Shown here in pieces: positions 1 to 7,086 of a stretch of 13,062 bases of DNA (positions within the stretch are counted from its first letter, which is position 1; the number at the start of each line of letters is the position of its first letter). This DNA comes from Brevibacterium picturae (lineage in GTDB: Bacteria > Actinomycetota > Actinomycetes > Actinomycetales > Brevibacteriaceae), in the NCBI RefSeq assembly GCF_030453725.1, contig NZ_JAKDJU010000086.1:1-13062 (forward strand), in the 5' to 3' direction. The notes under the pieces were generated by a model that had not been told where the DNA came from, did no database searches, and worked only from the letters and a program-made list of their open reading frames with translations. The position numbers were made by a program, and so were the translations under genes.

Positions 1-78
1 TCAACTATCGGGAGTTCCTACTTCGCACCATTTGACACAACATAGGAGCATCTCGCGTGTATCCCAGAAGCCTCATAG

Positions 79-152
79 TCTCAGAATGTCTCATAAACAT
101 CAAAAAGTCACGGCCATAATACAAAACATAGTGAGATGAGTTAGCGAGACAC
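79..152. other. TGTCTC motif cluster, possible serine-recombinase (res-like) site
   Basis: TGTCTCATAAAC lies at 87-98 on the plus strand. Its counterpart TGTCTCGCTAAC lies at 151-140 on the minus strand, matching at 9 of 12 positions in opposite orientation. A further GTCTCA is at 79-84. Paired, partly symmetric motifs of this kind are typical of the crossover and accessory sites of resolvases and invertases of the serine recombinase family. No recombinase gene is visible in the window, so this would be an orphan site or the edge of an element lying further left. The assignment is inference from the motif pattern only. The rest of 1-224 is comparatively AT-rich and shows no gene. Confidence 0.3.
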
Positions 153-224
153 TTACCGGCCAGATATTTAGGGCCGTCGAGATTCTGATGGCCCTGCTGC
201 CGGGTGTCTTACAAATCTAAAGGT

Positions 225-612
225 TTAAGAGAATTGAATCGCTCTGAGTTTGGGGGAGGCTCGTATTACTTGATTTCCAGCAGCCTGTCGGCCGCTTGTT
301 TGGTCAGCATGAAACGCCTCCTCGAATCCTGCAGGCGGCACGTCGCTGAGGTACCCGTAGAAGCGCTGCGTATTGTACCAGTGCACCCACCCGAGGTTCG
401 CCAGTTCCAAACCCTCAACCGTCCACCAGGTACCGGATCTGGTAGGTTCGCGGAAGAGTTCGGTCTTGTGCTAGACCTCGACCGTCTCGGCCAGGGCGTT
501 GTCACTCGAATCCCCAACAGTCATAAGCGAGGCAATCGCGCCGACATCTGCGAGGCGTGCCGTAGCGAATGGACGTGAATTGAGATCCTGCAGCTCTGCG
601 ACACCGCAGACC
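225..612 (-). pseudogene. Decayed IS3-family transposase (OrfB) C-terminal fragment
   Basis: Read on the minus strand, this is the end of the DDE integrase core of an IS3-family OrfB transposase. Recognisable blocks are GSQFTSIRYG (about 595-565), RLADVGAIASLMTVGDSSDN ending near 500, ALAET, then KTELFREP and LELANLGWVHWYNTQRFYGY, then LSDVPPAGFEEAFHADQ. The reading frame is broken in three ways. A TAG stop at 471-473 sits where the family has GLYKTEL. A loss of about two bases near 558-562 comes between the SIRYG and RLADVG blocks. A second shift lies near 597-605, where the family's HHSD motif should be. The upstream half and OrfA are absent. The last residues run on past the usual end to a stop at 225-227. 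The fragment cannot encode an active transposase; it marks an old insertion and suggests past traffic at this locus. Confidence 0.85.
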
Positions 613-915
613 CTCGTTTCCAAAAAACGTAGCCTTCAACGGCCCCAGGGCGGTTCAGCCGGGCGCGAACGCACATGTTGCGACACTTCCTACCTTTCGC
701 CACTACCTCCGACCCCTTGAACCCATTATCTCGAAAATAACATACGGGTCCTCGGCAGAAGAAAGGCGATTAGACACCGCCGAAACCCCACTACTCGAGG
801 GCTGATTGACGCATAGTTGAATCTCGACCGGATAGACTCCCACAGCCAGCGAATCTAGAACCGACTTAATCATCAAACCGAAATCATCATCTTCCCGCTC
901 TCGAGATACAAACAC
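613..915. other. Gene-free stretch upstream of the YibE/F-like gene
   Basis: I see no convincing gene here. A 77-codon open frame exists on the minus strand (936-703), but it overlaps the start of the YibE/F-like gene, has no clear ribosome binding site and resembles no family I know. ACATGTTGCGACA at 673-685 recurs at 2123-2135, so copies lie on both sides of the YibE/F-like gene. No good promoter stands out for the downstream gene. Confidence 0.4.
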
Positions 916-2052
916 ATGAAGACAGTTGTCAACCACCTCGACTATGGCACTCGCCTCGCAACTGCCGTTGTCTTAGTCGTCGCAGTCGCACTCATACCCC
1001 TCGTCATTGCACTGTGGCCGAACCCGGACAGCACTACGCCAGGAACCTACACAAGTGCGATCCTCATCGACGTCACGTATTCAGATTGCGACGCTGTCAC
1101 CGACGATGTCCCCTGCGGCGAAGCGACGGGTACGTTGAATGAGGACAAGCAGGTCGAGGTCATGCTCTTCCGTGACGCCTGGCTCTCGCATGTCGACGAC
1201 GGAGACCGCGCTATTGTCTATGCCTCCGAAAGCCCCGACTCAGGCACCGTTTACACCTTCCATTCCCATGATCGCGGGCTCAAACTCATAGCCTCCACCT
1301 TCATCATCATCGCACTCGTGCTCCTCGTGGTCAGAGGCAGAGGAATCCGCGCGATCGCGTCGCTTGTCGCGTCGGCGATCTTCATCTGGGCGTTCCTCGT
1401 CGGCGGAATCGCTGCGGGTGGCTCTCCCCTGCTCTACACGACCATCAGCATCATCCTCGTTCTTACAGGCGTGCTCTTCTTCACCCACGGCCTGACGACG
1501 AAAACGCTCGCCGCATGGGGAGGAACGATGTGCGGAGCCGCCACCGCAATGGCTGCAGGGACACTCTTGTCAACCTGGATGCGCCTAGGTCCTGCCGATG
1601 AATCGGCCTCCTCGCTCACGTACACCAACCTCAACATCGACCTTTCGACACTCTCTTTGTCTGCGTTGCTCATCGCCTTGATTGGAATCCTCAACGATAT
1701 CGCTGCGGCTCAAGCCGCGACCGTTTTTTCTCACACCACTCCAGACACACGGCCCCAATGGAAAGTGATTGTCCCGACTGCCCTTTCCGTTGGAAGAGAC
1801 CACTCTGCCTCAGCGATTTACACCATCAGCTTTTCCGTCGTCGGAGCGGGCCTCGCCGCGTTCGTGCTCGCGCACACTTACAATCAGCCACTATCGGCCT
1901 TCCTCCAGACCGACACCGTGTCCACGACACTGACCCAGATGCTGGCAGGTGTCATCGGGATTATCATCACCATGCCGGCAACAACAGTGTTCGCGCTTCT
2001 CCTATCCCGGATTCCTTCCACAGCTAGTTCGTCTCGGAGTCCGAAGCACTAA
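916..2052 (+). CDS. YibE/F-like multipass membrane protein
   Basis: A 378-residue polytopic inner-membrane protein of the YibE/F family, whose molecular function is not established. The first membrane segment is at about residues 14-35. An extracytoplasmic domain of roughly 75 residues follows (DVTYSDCDAVTDDVPCGEAT, with two cysteines that could pair). Six or seven more hydrophobic segments run from about residue 125 to the end. Family hallmarks are in the second half: GILNDIAAAQAATVF, corresponding to the family's G-x-D-[IV]-x4-AS block; SVGRDHSASAIYTISFSVVG, corresponding to the conserved GRD motif; and GVIGIIITMPATTVFALLL, corresponding to the final helix with its P-x-TT. Length suits actinobacterial members. 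ATG 916 is the only usable start after an in-frame stop at 856-858. Its ribosome binding site is weak (GAG about ten bases upstream). The gene stands alone, with no sign that it is co-transcribed with the amidase 435 bases downstream. Confidence 0.88.
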   Translation: MKTVVNHLDYGTRLATAVVLVVAVALIPLVIALWPNPDSTTPGTYTSAILIDVTYSDCDAVTDDVPCGEATGTLNEDKQVEVMLFRDAWLSHVDDGDRAIVYASESPDSGTVYTFHSHDRGLKLIASTFIIIALVLLVVRGRGIRAIASLVASAIFIWAFLVGGIAAGGSPLLYTTISIILVLTGVLFFTHGLTTKTLAAWGGTMCGAATAMAAGTLLSTWMRLGPADESASSLTYTNLNIDLSTLSLSALLIALIGILNDIAAAQAATVFSHTTPDTRPQWKVIVPTALSVGRDHSASAIYTISFSVVGAGLAAFVLAHTYNQPLSAFLQTDTVSTTLTQMLAGVIGIIITMPATTVFALLLSRIPSTASSSRSPKH

Positions 2053-2487
2053 TCGGCTCGCATCGTAACGATCGTTGGCCCGAGAGCCAGCCAAGCTCGA
2101 GGCGAAACCCGTGATCGATCGAACATGTTGCGACAATACCCATGAAGACCATGAACGCGGCCCCGGCATCTGAAATCATTGAACAACTTCAACTCGGCGG
2201 GCCTCTTCAGTCGAGGTCACGCTCCGAGGCCGACGACCGATTTCCAGAATCAAACTCGATAGTGCCCTCAACGAGTCTCGTCGACACCATCCCACCCAGC
2301 GCTCGTGAACGAACCCCTCGGCTACTCCGAAATACGTCTGTCGATGTCGTGCGACACTGTCGTGTCGCTTGACTGCGCACCGTAGTGCACTGTTCCTGAA
2401 ACGTGTAATCTACTGAACATAGACTTTTGTTCGTTAAGCCGATACCCTGAACATGCCTTTCACGAACTTCCCCCGAGAAGGACCTTC
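2053..2487. other. Intergenic region with inverted repeats upstream of the amidase gene
   Basis: No supported gene. A 76-codon open frame (2142-2372) lacks a ribosome binding site and family resemblance. AACGATCGTT at 2067-2076 is a perfect 10-base palindrome. The 13-base motif ACATGTTGCGACA recurs at 2123-2135. GCGACAC-TGTC-GTGTCGC at 2351-2368 is a perfect 7-bp inverted repeat, followed at once by TTGACT (2369-2374), which resembles a -35 box but has no partner at normal spacing. A weak promoter candidate for the amidase is CTGAAA (2396-2401) with TAGACT (2420-2425), 18 bases apart. No terminator with a T-tract was seen after the YibE/F-like gene. Confidence 0.35.
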
Positions 2488-4029
2488 ATGCATACGAAGC
2501 TACTCACACTTTCGGCAGCCGGATCCCTGGCGTTGGCGGTGAACATCGGCCTTCCACCCGCCTCCGCGTCGCTGCACTCCGGCGATCCTGAAGTCTCTGA
2601 GTCTCCGCTGTCTGGAATCAGCGCAACCGGGGCACTTTCGGCAGGGGCCAGGGACGCATCGTCGACGACGAGGTCAGTCACGCGGACGAAGACCACATCC
2701 CTGCCGCCGTTGCTGCGCGCTCCGCAGAGCCTTCGTGATACTTCGGCTCATTTCACCAGCGCCGTTGTCGCTCATGCACAGGACCAAGCCGTGACGAGCC
2801 CATCGTCGACCGAGAGCCCTCATGTGTCCAATGATCGTAAGGATGGGGACCTTGCAGCGCCAACGGGATCAGGTGCCGCTGAAACTACGGACGGAATCAC
2901 GATTTCGGCATTGTCCGATGTCATCGATCTGCCGTCAGCGTCACCGAATGTCGTAGGAATCGCATTCGACGACGACGTTCGGGTCGAGTTCGAGATCAGA
3001 ACTCACACGAATGGCCGCTGGTCCGGGTGGCAGCACCTGCATGCTTCGGATGCCGGGGAGGGCTCGCGCGGCACGGACCCCTACTACACCACTGATACAG
3101 ACAGTATTCAGGTGCGTGTTCTCGGTGACGGCGGCAGTCCAGCCGATGCCAAGGTCGTCAGTGTCGCTTCGAAGAGGCACCCCGGCGATTCAGAACTGGT
3201 GGCAGAGAATGCGCCCAAGAGTTCGGAATCGGTTGATCGGGAGGTGTCGCAGCATGCCCACTCAATTGACCACGCCTCGGTACCACCTTGCACACGGACG
3301 GGCGGATGCACCTGTCCACTATGCGCAGCATCGGCGGCCAACGTGGCGAAGAACTCTGTTGTCCAGCCCGAAGTCGCTACCCGTAAAGACTGGGGTGCGA
3401 GCGAGAAACTGGTACGAAATTCTCCCACGATCGCGGACTCAGTCTCCGCCGCAGTGATCCATCACACCGATGGCAACAACGACTATGCCGCAGAGGATGT
3501 GCCTGCGATTCTACGAGGGATCCAGTCGTTTCACATCACGGGTCGAGGGTGGTCGGACATCGGCTACAACATGCTCGTCGACAAATACGGAAGACTCTGG
3601 GAGGGGCGCGCAGGCGGGGTAAAGAAGGCCGTAGTCGGCGCTCACGCCGCCGGGTACAACACAGGATCGTTCGGCATTTCCGTGCTCGGCGACTATGACA
3701 AGAAGGCACCGCCCCAACGCACTCTTGATGCGGTCGCGGAGGTGGTCGGGTGGAAGCTGTCCTTGAGCGGGGTGAAAGCGGGTGGCTCGACATCACTAGC
3801 CGGGGAGGAGATGAAAGCGATTGTCGGACATCGCGACGTTGGCCAAACAAGCTGTCCCGGCGACGGGTTCTACGCCAAATTCGACTCGATCCGTCAGGCC
3901 GCCGATGACTACCAAACTGGGAAGAAGGCGGGCGCGGGCGAAGAGGATGAGAACAAGGACGAATCTGACAGACAGCCTGACCTTGTCCCCGGCGTCATCG
4001 ATAGCAACGCTCGTGATGCACGAACCTGA
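2488..4029 (+). CDS. Secreted N-acetylmuramoyl-L-alanine amidase, PGRP/Amidase_2 type
   Basis: A 513-residue exported zinc amidase expected to cut the bond between N-acetylmuramic acid and L-alanine in peptidoglycan, acting outside the membrane. A signal peptide spans residues 1-27, with an ASA cleavage motif. Residues about 28-140 are low-complexity and Ser/Thr/Ala-rich. Residues about 141-230 hold the WSGW / GTDPYYT / IQVRVL module often found ahead of such domains in actinobacteria. The catalytic PGRP domain runs from about 292 to 470. It has the His pair 325-326 in VIHHT, Tyr360 in SDIGYN, and His448 and Cys456 in GHRDVGQTSCPG; the eight-residue His-Cys spacing equals that of T7 lysozyme. 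An acidic, Lys-rich tail of about 40 residues follows. Odd feature: four cysteines (268, 274, 276, 279) in the linker just before the domain. ATG 2488 is backed by GAGAAGGA at 2475-2482. The gene appears monocistronic. Confidence 0.92.
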   Translation: MHTKLLTLSAAGSLALAVNIGLPPASASLHSGDPEVSESPLSGISATGALSAGARDASSTTRSVTRTKTTSLPPLLRAPQSLRDTSAHFTSAVVAHAQDQAVTSPSSTESPHVSNDRKDGDLAAPTGSGAAETTDGITISALSDVIDLPSASPNVVGIAFDDDVRVEFEIRTHTNGRWSGWQHLHASDAGEGSRGTDPYYTTDTDSIQVRVLGDGGSPADAKVVSVASKRHPGDSELVAENAPKSSESVDREVSQHAHSIDHASVPPCTRTGGCTCPLCAASAANVAKNSVVQPEVATRKDWGASEKLVRNSPTIADSVSAAVIHHTDGNNDYAAEDVPAILRGIQSFHITGRGWSDIGYNMLVDKYGRLWEGRAGGVKKAVVGAHAAGYNTGSFGISVLGDYDKKAPPQRTLDAVAEVVGWKLSLSGVKAGGSTSLAGEEMKAIVGHRDVGQTSCPGDGFYAKFDSIRQAADDYQTGKKAGAGEEDENKDESDRQPDLVPGVIDSNARDART

Positions 4030-4091
4030 ACGCAAAAACTGTGAAGAGCCCAAGCAAACGGGCTGACGATCGGACGGATAGAACAGTTTGG

Positions 4092-4104
4092 TAATCTTCG
4101 ACCA
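4092..4104 (+). promoter_or_regulatory. Candidate -10 box placing the mntR start at the transcription start (leaderless)
   Basis: TAATCT at 4092-4097 ends six bases before the mntR ATG at 4104, and no Shine-Dalgarno sequence precedes that ATG. A start site at or next to the A of the ATG would give a leaderless mRNA, which is common in actinobacteria. The matching -35 region is weak (TCGGAC, 4070-4075, 16-base spacer). A short inverted repeat AGCCC/GGGCT at 4047-4064 lies between the amidase stop and this site; it lacks a T-tract and is not a convincing terminator. Confidence 0.35.
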
Positions 4105-4790
4105 TGTCCGTCACTGAACTCTCTGACAGCGCCCAAAACTATCTGAAAGCACTTTGGAGTTTGGGCGAGTGGTCTGATGCTCCCGTCACGACCACCGCGC
4201 TTGCCCAGAAGGTTGGGGTCAGGCAGTCAACGACATCCGACGCGATTCGCAAACTCTCGGACGAGGGGCTCGTCGCGCACACGCCGTACGGGTCAATTGC
4301 TCTGACGGCACAAGGTCGAGTCTATGCCCTTGCGATGGTCCGTCGTCACCGCCTCATCGAGACCTTCCTCGTCGAGGTCCTCGGATACACCTGGGACCAG
4401 GTGCATAACGAAGCCGAGACCCTCGAACATGCGGTGTCAGACTTCATGGTCGACCGTATCGCCGAACATCTCGACCACCCCGATCGCGACCCTCACGGAG
4501 ACCCCATTCCAGCTGCAGACGGAACCATTGATCGCCCGGCTGCGATCCCATTGACACACGTCGGAACGGGAAGCCGAGTCCGTGTCGAGCGGATTTCGGA
4601 TTCCGATCCCAACCTTTTGCAGTTTCTGGCTGAGTACGGCATTCATGTCGGATCGTATTTCAGCACCGAAGCCGGTCCTCCATTCTCTGATTCTATTGTG
4701 ATTCACCTTGAGGGAGGCAATGGAGCTGGCGTGACGCTCGGGCGCACGGCCAGCGACGCCATGTGGGTATCCCCGTGCTCTGCTGCGTGA
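4104..4790 (+). CDS. mntR: DtxR-family manganese-responsive repressor (MntR-like)
   Basis: A 228-residue metal-dependent transcriptional repressor, cytoplasmic and presumably dimeric. A winged helix-turn-helix occupies residues about 9-75, with recognition helix region VRQSTTSDAIRKLSDEGLV. The metal-binding and dimerisation domain is at about 76-145, and a C-terminal SH3/FeoA-like domain at about 152-228. Against DtxR the ligands are largely kept: His82, Glu86, His101, Glu108 and His109 match DtxR His79, Glu83, His98, Glu105 and His106. DtxR Cys102 is Glu105 here, the change that marks MntR proteins and favours Mn over Fe. The residue equivalent to DtxR Met10 / B. subtilis MntR Asp8 is Asn12. 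The gene is convergent with the Mn transporter operon, with only 18 bases between the stops, so it is a likely regulator of that operon. A general iron-type DtxR is less likely because of Glu105. Confidence 0.88.
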   Translation: MSVTELSDSAQNYLKALWSLGEWSDAPVTTTALAQKVGVRQSTTSDAIRKLSDEGLVAHTPYGSIALTAQGRVYALAMVRRHRLIETFLVEVLGYTWDQVHNEAETLEHAVSDFMVDRIAEHLDHPDRDPHGDPIPAADGTIDRPAAIPLTHVGTGSRVRVERISDSDPNLLQFLAEYGIHVGSYFSTEAGPPFSDSIVIHLEGGNGAGVTLGRTASDAMWVSPCSAA

Positions 4791-4808
4791 GTTGTCGTAA
4801 GAACGGCG

Positions 4809-5492
4809 CTACTGAATTGTTGAAGTTGCGTAGACATACTCGGAGGCATCGTCGCTGAGGACTACAACGTTATCGTCTGGCTCCAATGTGAGACTGCTCT
4901 GGCCATCAGGGTGTTTCTCGAGGGTGATGTGGGTGCCCGGAAGGATGTTCTTCCGCTCCAGTTCGAAGAGTAGATGCTCAGGGGCGCGTCCAATTCTCGA
5001 AACTTGAAGTAGGTGAGCAGTCGGGAGAGCGGCGAGAGGTTCGCCGTCTCCCGGTCGCAGATCGTCTACCTTTGTTGGTATTCGGTTGCCATAGGGATCG
5101 AGCTCGGGGCTGCAGGCAAGAGCAGCCATCGTCTCCACGACATCGGAGCTCAGTGCCATTGCCATCACCGATGCCTCTTTCAATACGCGGTGCCATGGAA
5201 CACTGAGAATCGTAAAGAGGTGGCAGCGGCAAATTCTTTCTGCGCGCACAGCCGACAGCGCCCTGCACGCGCCGGCCTCGGTCAATGAAAGTGGCCCATA
5301 ATGCTCCTGCCTGACCAAATTGTGACTGGCGAGGACTCGAAGGTACTGAGTCACTGCAGGCCGACTGCGTTGCAGAGTCTCGGCAAGCTGGGCCCGGGTC
5401 ATGGACTTGTTTTTCGACTCCTCCAGCTCCCAGAGACCGCGGAGGTACTCGTCGATCACGGAACTTGAGCCTCTGCCGAGTGCCGCTTCCAC
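4809..5492 (-). CDS. DtxR-like regulator lacking metal ligands, last gene of the Mn transporter operon
   Basis: A 227-residue DtxR-fold protein. The winged helix-turn-helix covers residues about 12-75 (RSRPAVTQYLRVLASHNLV), a dimerisation domain about 76-140, and an SH3/FeoA-like C-terminus about 150-227. The fold is clear, but the canonical ligand positions are changed: DtxR His79 is Arg86, Glu83 is Cys90, His98 is Leu104, Cys102 is Ser108, Glu105 is Ala111 and His106 is Met112. It is therefore unlikely to sense metal in the standard way. It may be constitutive, bind another ligand, or modulate MntR; these roles are inference. The start given is GTG 5492, overlapping the permease gene by 37 bases. 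GTG 5459 is a serious alternative: it makes a GTGA overlap with the permease stop, like the other junctions of this operon, and has AGAGG upstream, giving 216 residues. Confidence 0.85.
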   Translation of the reverse strand: MEAALGRGSSSVIDEYLRGLWELEESKNKSMTRAQLAETLQRSRPAVTQYLRVLASHNLVRQEHYGPLSLTEAGACRALSAVRAERICRCHLFTILSVPWHRVLKEASVMAMALSSDVVETMAALACSPELDPYGNRIPTKVDDLRPGDGEPLAALPTAHLLQVSRIGRAPEHLLFELERKNILPGTHITLEKHPDGQSSLTLEPDDNVVVLSDDASEYVYATSTIQ

Positions 5493-6349
5493 TGGTCGTT
5501 GGTCCGGCGATGTTGCCGCGACTTGGCGATCAGCCCGTGGCTGGGGCTGAACAGGTAAACACCGGTGAAGACGACACCTTGGACAAGCACAACTAGACCG
5601 CCAGATGAGGCATCCAACCAGTAACTCAGGTAGATCCCTAGCACCGAGGACAACGCCGACATGATGGGCGCGATGAGGAGCATTCGATTGAATCTATCGG
5701 TGAGAAGGTGGGCGGTCGCTCCTGGAATGATGAGCATCGCCACGACCAGGATGACACCGACAACCTGAAGTGCTACCACTGTCGTCAGAGCAAGGAGTGC
5801 AAGCAGCAGCGCTCCGAGAACCCGCGGCGACAGGCCGATTGCGTAAGCGTGAGTCGGATCAAATGCGTACAGAGTCAGGTCGCGGCGCTTGGCAATCAGG
5901 ACGGCGAACGCGATGACAGCAAGCAGCGCAATCTGTCGAAGGTCCGAAGTCGAAACGCCGAGGATGTTGCCGAAGATGATGTGATTGAGGTCGGTGTGAC
6001 TCGGCGTCGTCGAGATCAGCACTAGCCCCAGGGCAAACAGGGTCGTAAAGACGATGCCGATGGCAGCGTCTTCCTTGATCCGACTAGTTCCTCGAAGAAT
6101 GCCGATCGCTGCGACTGCGATGAATCCGAAAACCAGCGCACCGGCGGCGAAGGGGATCCCTGCGATGTAGGCAATGACGACCCCGGGAAGAACTGCGTGC
6201 GAAACAGCGTCACCCATCAGAGACCAGCCGACCAGGATCAGCCAGCACGATAAGAGTGCGCAGACGATTGCAGCGAGCACTGTGGTGGTCAGTGCTCTGA
6301 TCATGAATTCGTAGTGGAGTGGTTCGATGACGAGACTGTAGAGGTTCAT
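5456..6349 (-). CDS. mntC: Manganese ABC transporter permease (ABC-3 family)
   Basis: A 297-residue integral membrane subunit of the Mn/Zn/Fe ABC-3 importers (MntB/SitC/ZnuB type), which would form the homodimeric channel. About eight hydrophobic segments are visible. The family motif GDAVSHAVLPG is at residues 46-56, and a cytoplasmic coupling stretch GTSRIKEDAAIGIVFTT follows at about 88-104. The C-terminal tail is basic. Its ATG overlaps the ATPase stop as ATGA (6349-6346), indicating translational coupling. Only one permease gene is present, which suits a homodimer. Substrate is inferred as Mn from the Glu/Asp ligand set of the partner binding protein and the adjacent mntR. The symbol follows gene order and is not a claim of orthology to a particular characterised locus. 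Confidence 0.9.
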   Translation of the reverse strand: MNLYSLVIEPLHYEFMIRALTTTVLAAIVCALLSCWLILVGWSLMGDAVSHAVLPGVVIAYIAGIPFAAGALVFGFIAVAAIGILRGTSRIKEDAAIGIVFTTLFALGLVLISTTPSHTDLNHIIFGNILGVSTSDLRQIALLAVIAFAVLIAKRRDLTLYAFDPTHAYAIGLSPRVLGALLLALLALTTVVALQVVGVILVVAMLIIPGATAHLLTDRFNRMLLIAPIMSALSSVLGIYLSYWLDASSGGLVVLVQGVVFTGVYLFSPSHGLIAKSRQHRRTNDQWKRHSAEAQVP

Positions 6350-7086
6350 TCGGATTCTTCTGCCCTTCGAATGTCGAGACCAAATGCCAGTGAGAGGTTC
6401 TCGGGGCGCAGAGCATCGGCGACAGGACCTTGAAAGAGGATTGACTGCAGCAAAAGGATTGCCTCATCAGCCAGTTGTGGCAGAGCATGCAGATCGTGAG
6501 TGGAGATGAGCACGCAGTGCCCCTCATCGGCGAGTTCACGCAGCAGTTGAACGATGGTCGATTCGCTGCTCTTATCTACCCCAGCGAAGGGTTCATCAAG
6601 CAATAGCACGTTGGCTCCTTGCGCAAGTCCACGAGCGACAAATGTGCGTTTCTTCTGCCCACCAGACAACTGTCCGATCTGTCGAGAACCGAAGGTCTGG
6701 AGCCCGACGCGTTCTAGTGCCTGTTCGACCACTTGACGATCCGCCGACGTGGGCTTTCGAGTGAATCCTTGATACGCGTAGCGGCCCATCATGACGACAT
6801 CGCGGACGCTGACGGGGAACGTCCAGTCAACATCCTCACTTTGTGGCACGTATCCCAGCAAGCCTTCTTTCCGTGCTTGCGTCGGTGTCCTGCCGTTGAT
6901 CGATACGGTGCCTTGAACCGGGCGGGTCAGTCCCATGATCGTTTTGAACAGAGTGGACTTCCCCGACCCGTTCATTCCGATCAGACCTGTCACGGAACCG
7001 AACTCCACTCCGAGACTGACATCCTCCAGTGCCCTGACGTCGCCGTATTGCACTGTGACACCGTCAGCACGGATTGCTGAAGTCAC
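6346..7086 (-). CDS. mntB: Manganese ABC transporter ATP-binding protein
   Basis: A 246-residue ABC ATPase powering the importer on the cytoplasmic face. Walker A is GMNGSGKST (residues 37-45), the Q-loop glutamine is Gln82 in YVPQSEDVDW, the signature is LSGGQ (140-144), Walker B is VLLLDEP (160-166) and the H-loop is His197 in STHDL. The stretch VDWTFPVSVRDVVMMGRY directly after the Q-loop is characteristic of Mn/Zn ABC-3 ATPases such as SitB and PsaB. All catalytic motifs are intact. It starts at GTG 7086, overlapping the binding-protein stop as GTGA, and its stop overlaps the permease start as ATGA, so the three transporter genes are tightly coupled. Confidence 0.93.
   Translation of the reverse strand: MTSAIRADGVTVQYGDVRALEDVSLGVEFGSVTGLIGMNGSGKSTLFKTIMGLTRPVQGTVSINGRTPTQARKEGLLGYVPQSEDVDWTFPVSVRDVVMMGRYAYQGFTRKPTSADRQVVEQALERVGLQTFGSRQIGQLSGGQKKRTFVARGLAQGANVLLLDEPFAGVDKSSESTIVQLLRELADEGHCVLISTHDLHALPQLADEAILLLQSILFQGPVADALRPENLSLAFGLDIRRAEESE

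Noticed and set aside
204..578. Plus-strand open frame of 124 codons
   Set aside because: It is antisense to the IS3 transposase remnant, whose minus-strand similarity explains the region.
703..936. Minus-strand 77-codon open frame
   Set aside because: It overlaps the YibE/F-like start, has no ribosome binding site and resembles no known family.
2142..2372. Plus-strand 76-codon open frame in the intergenic region
   Set aside because: There is no ribosome binding site, the composition is arbitrary, and it runs through an inverted repeat.
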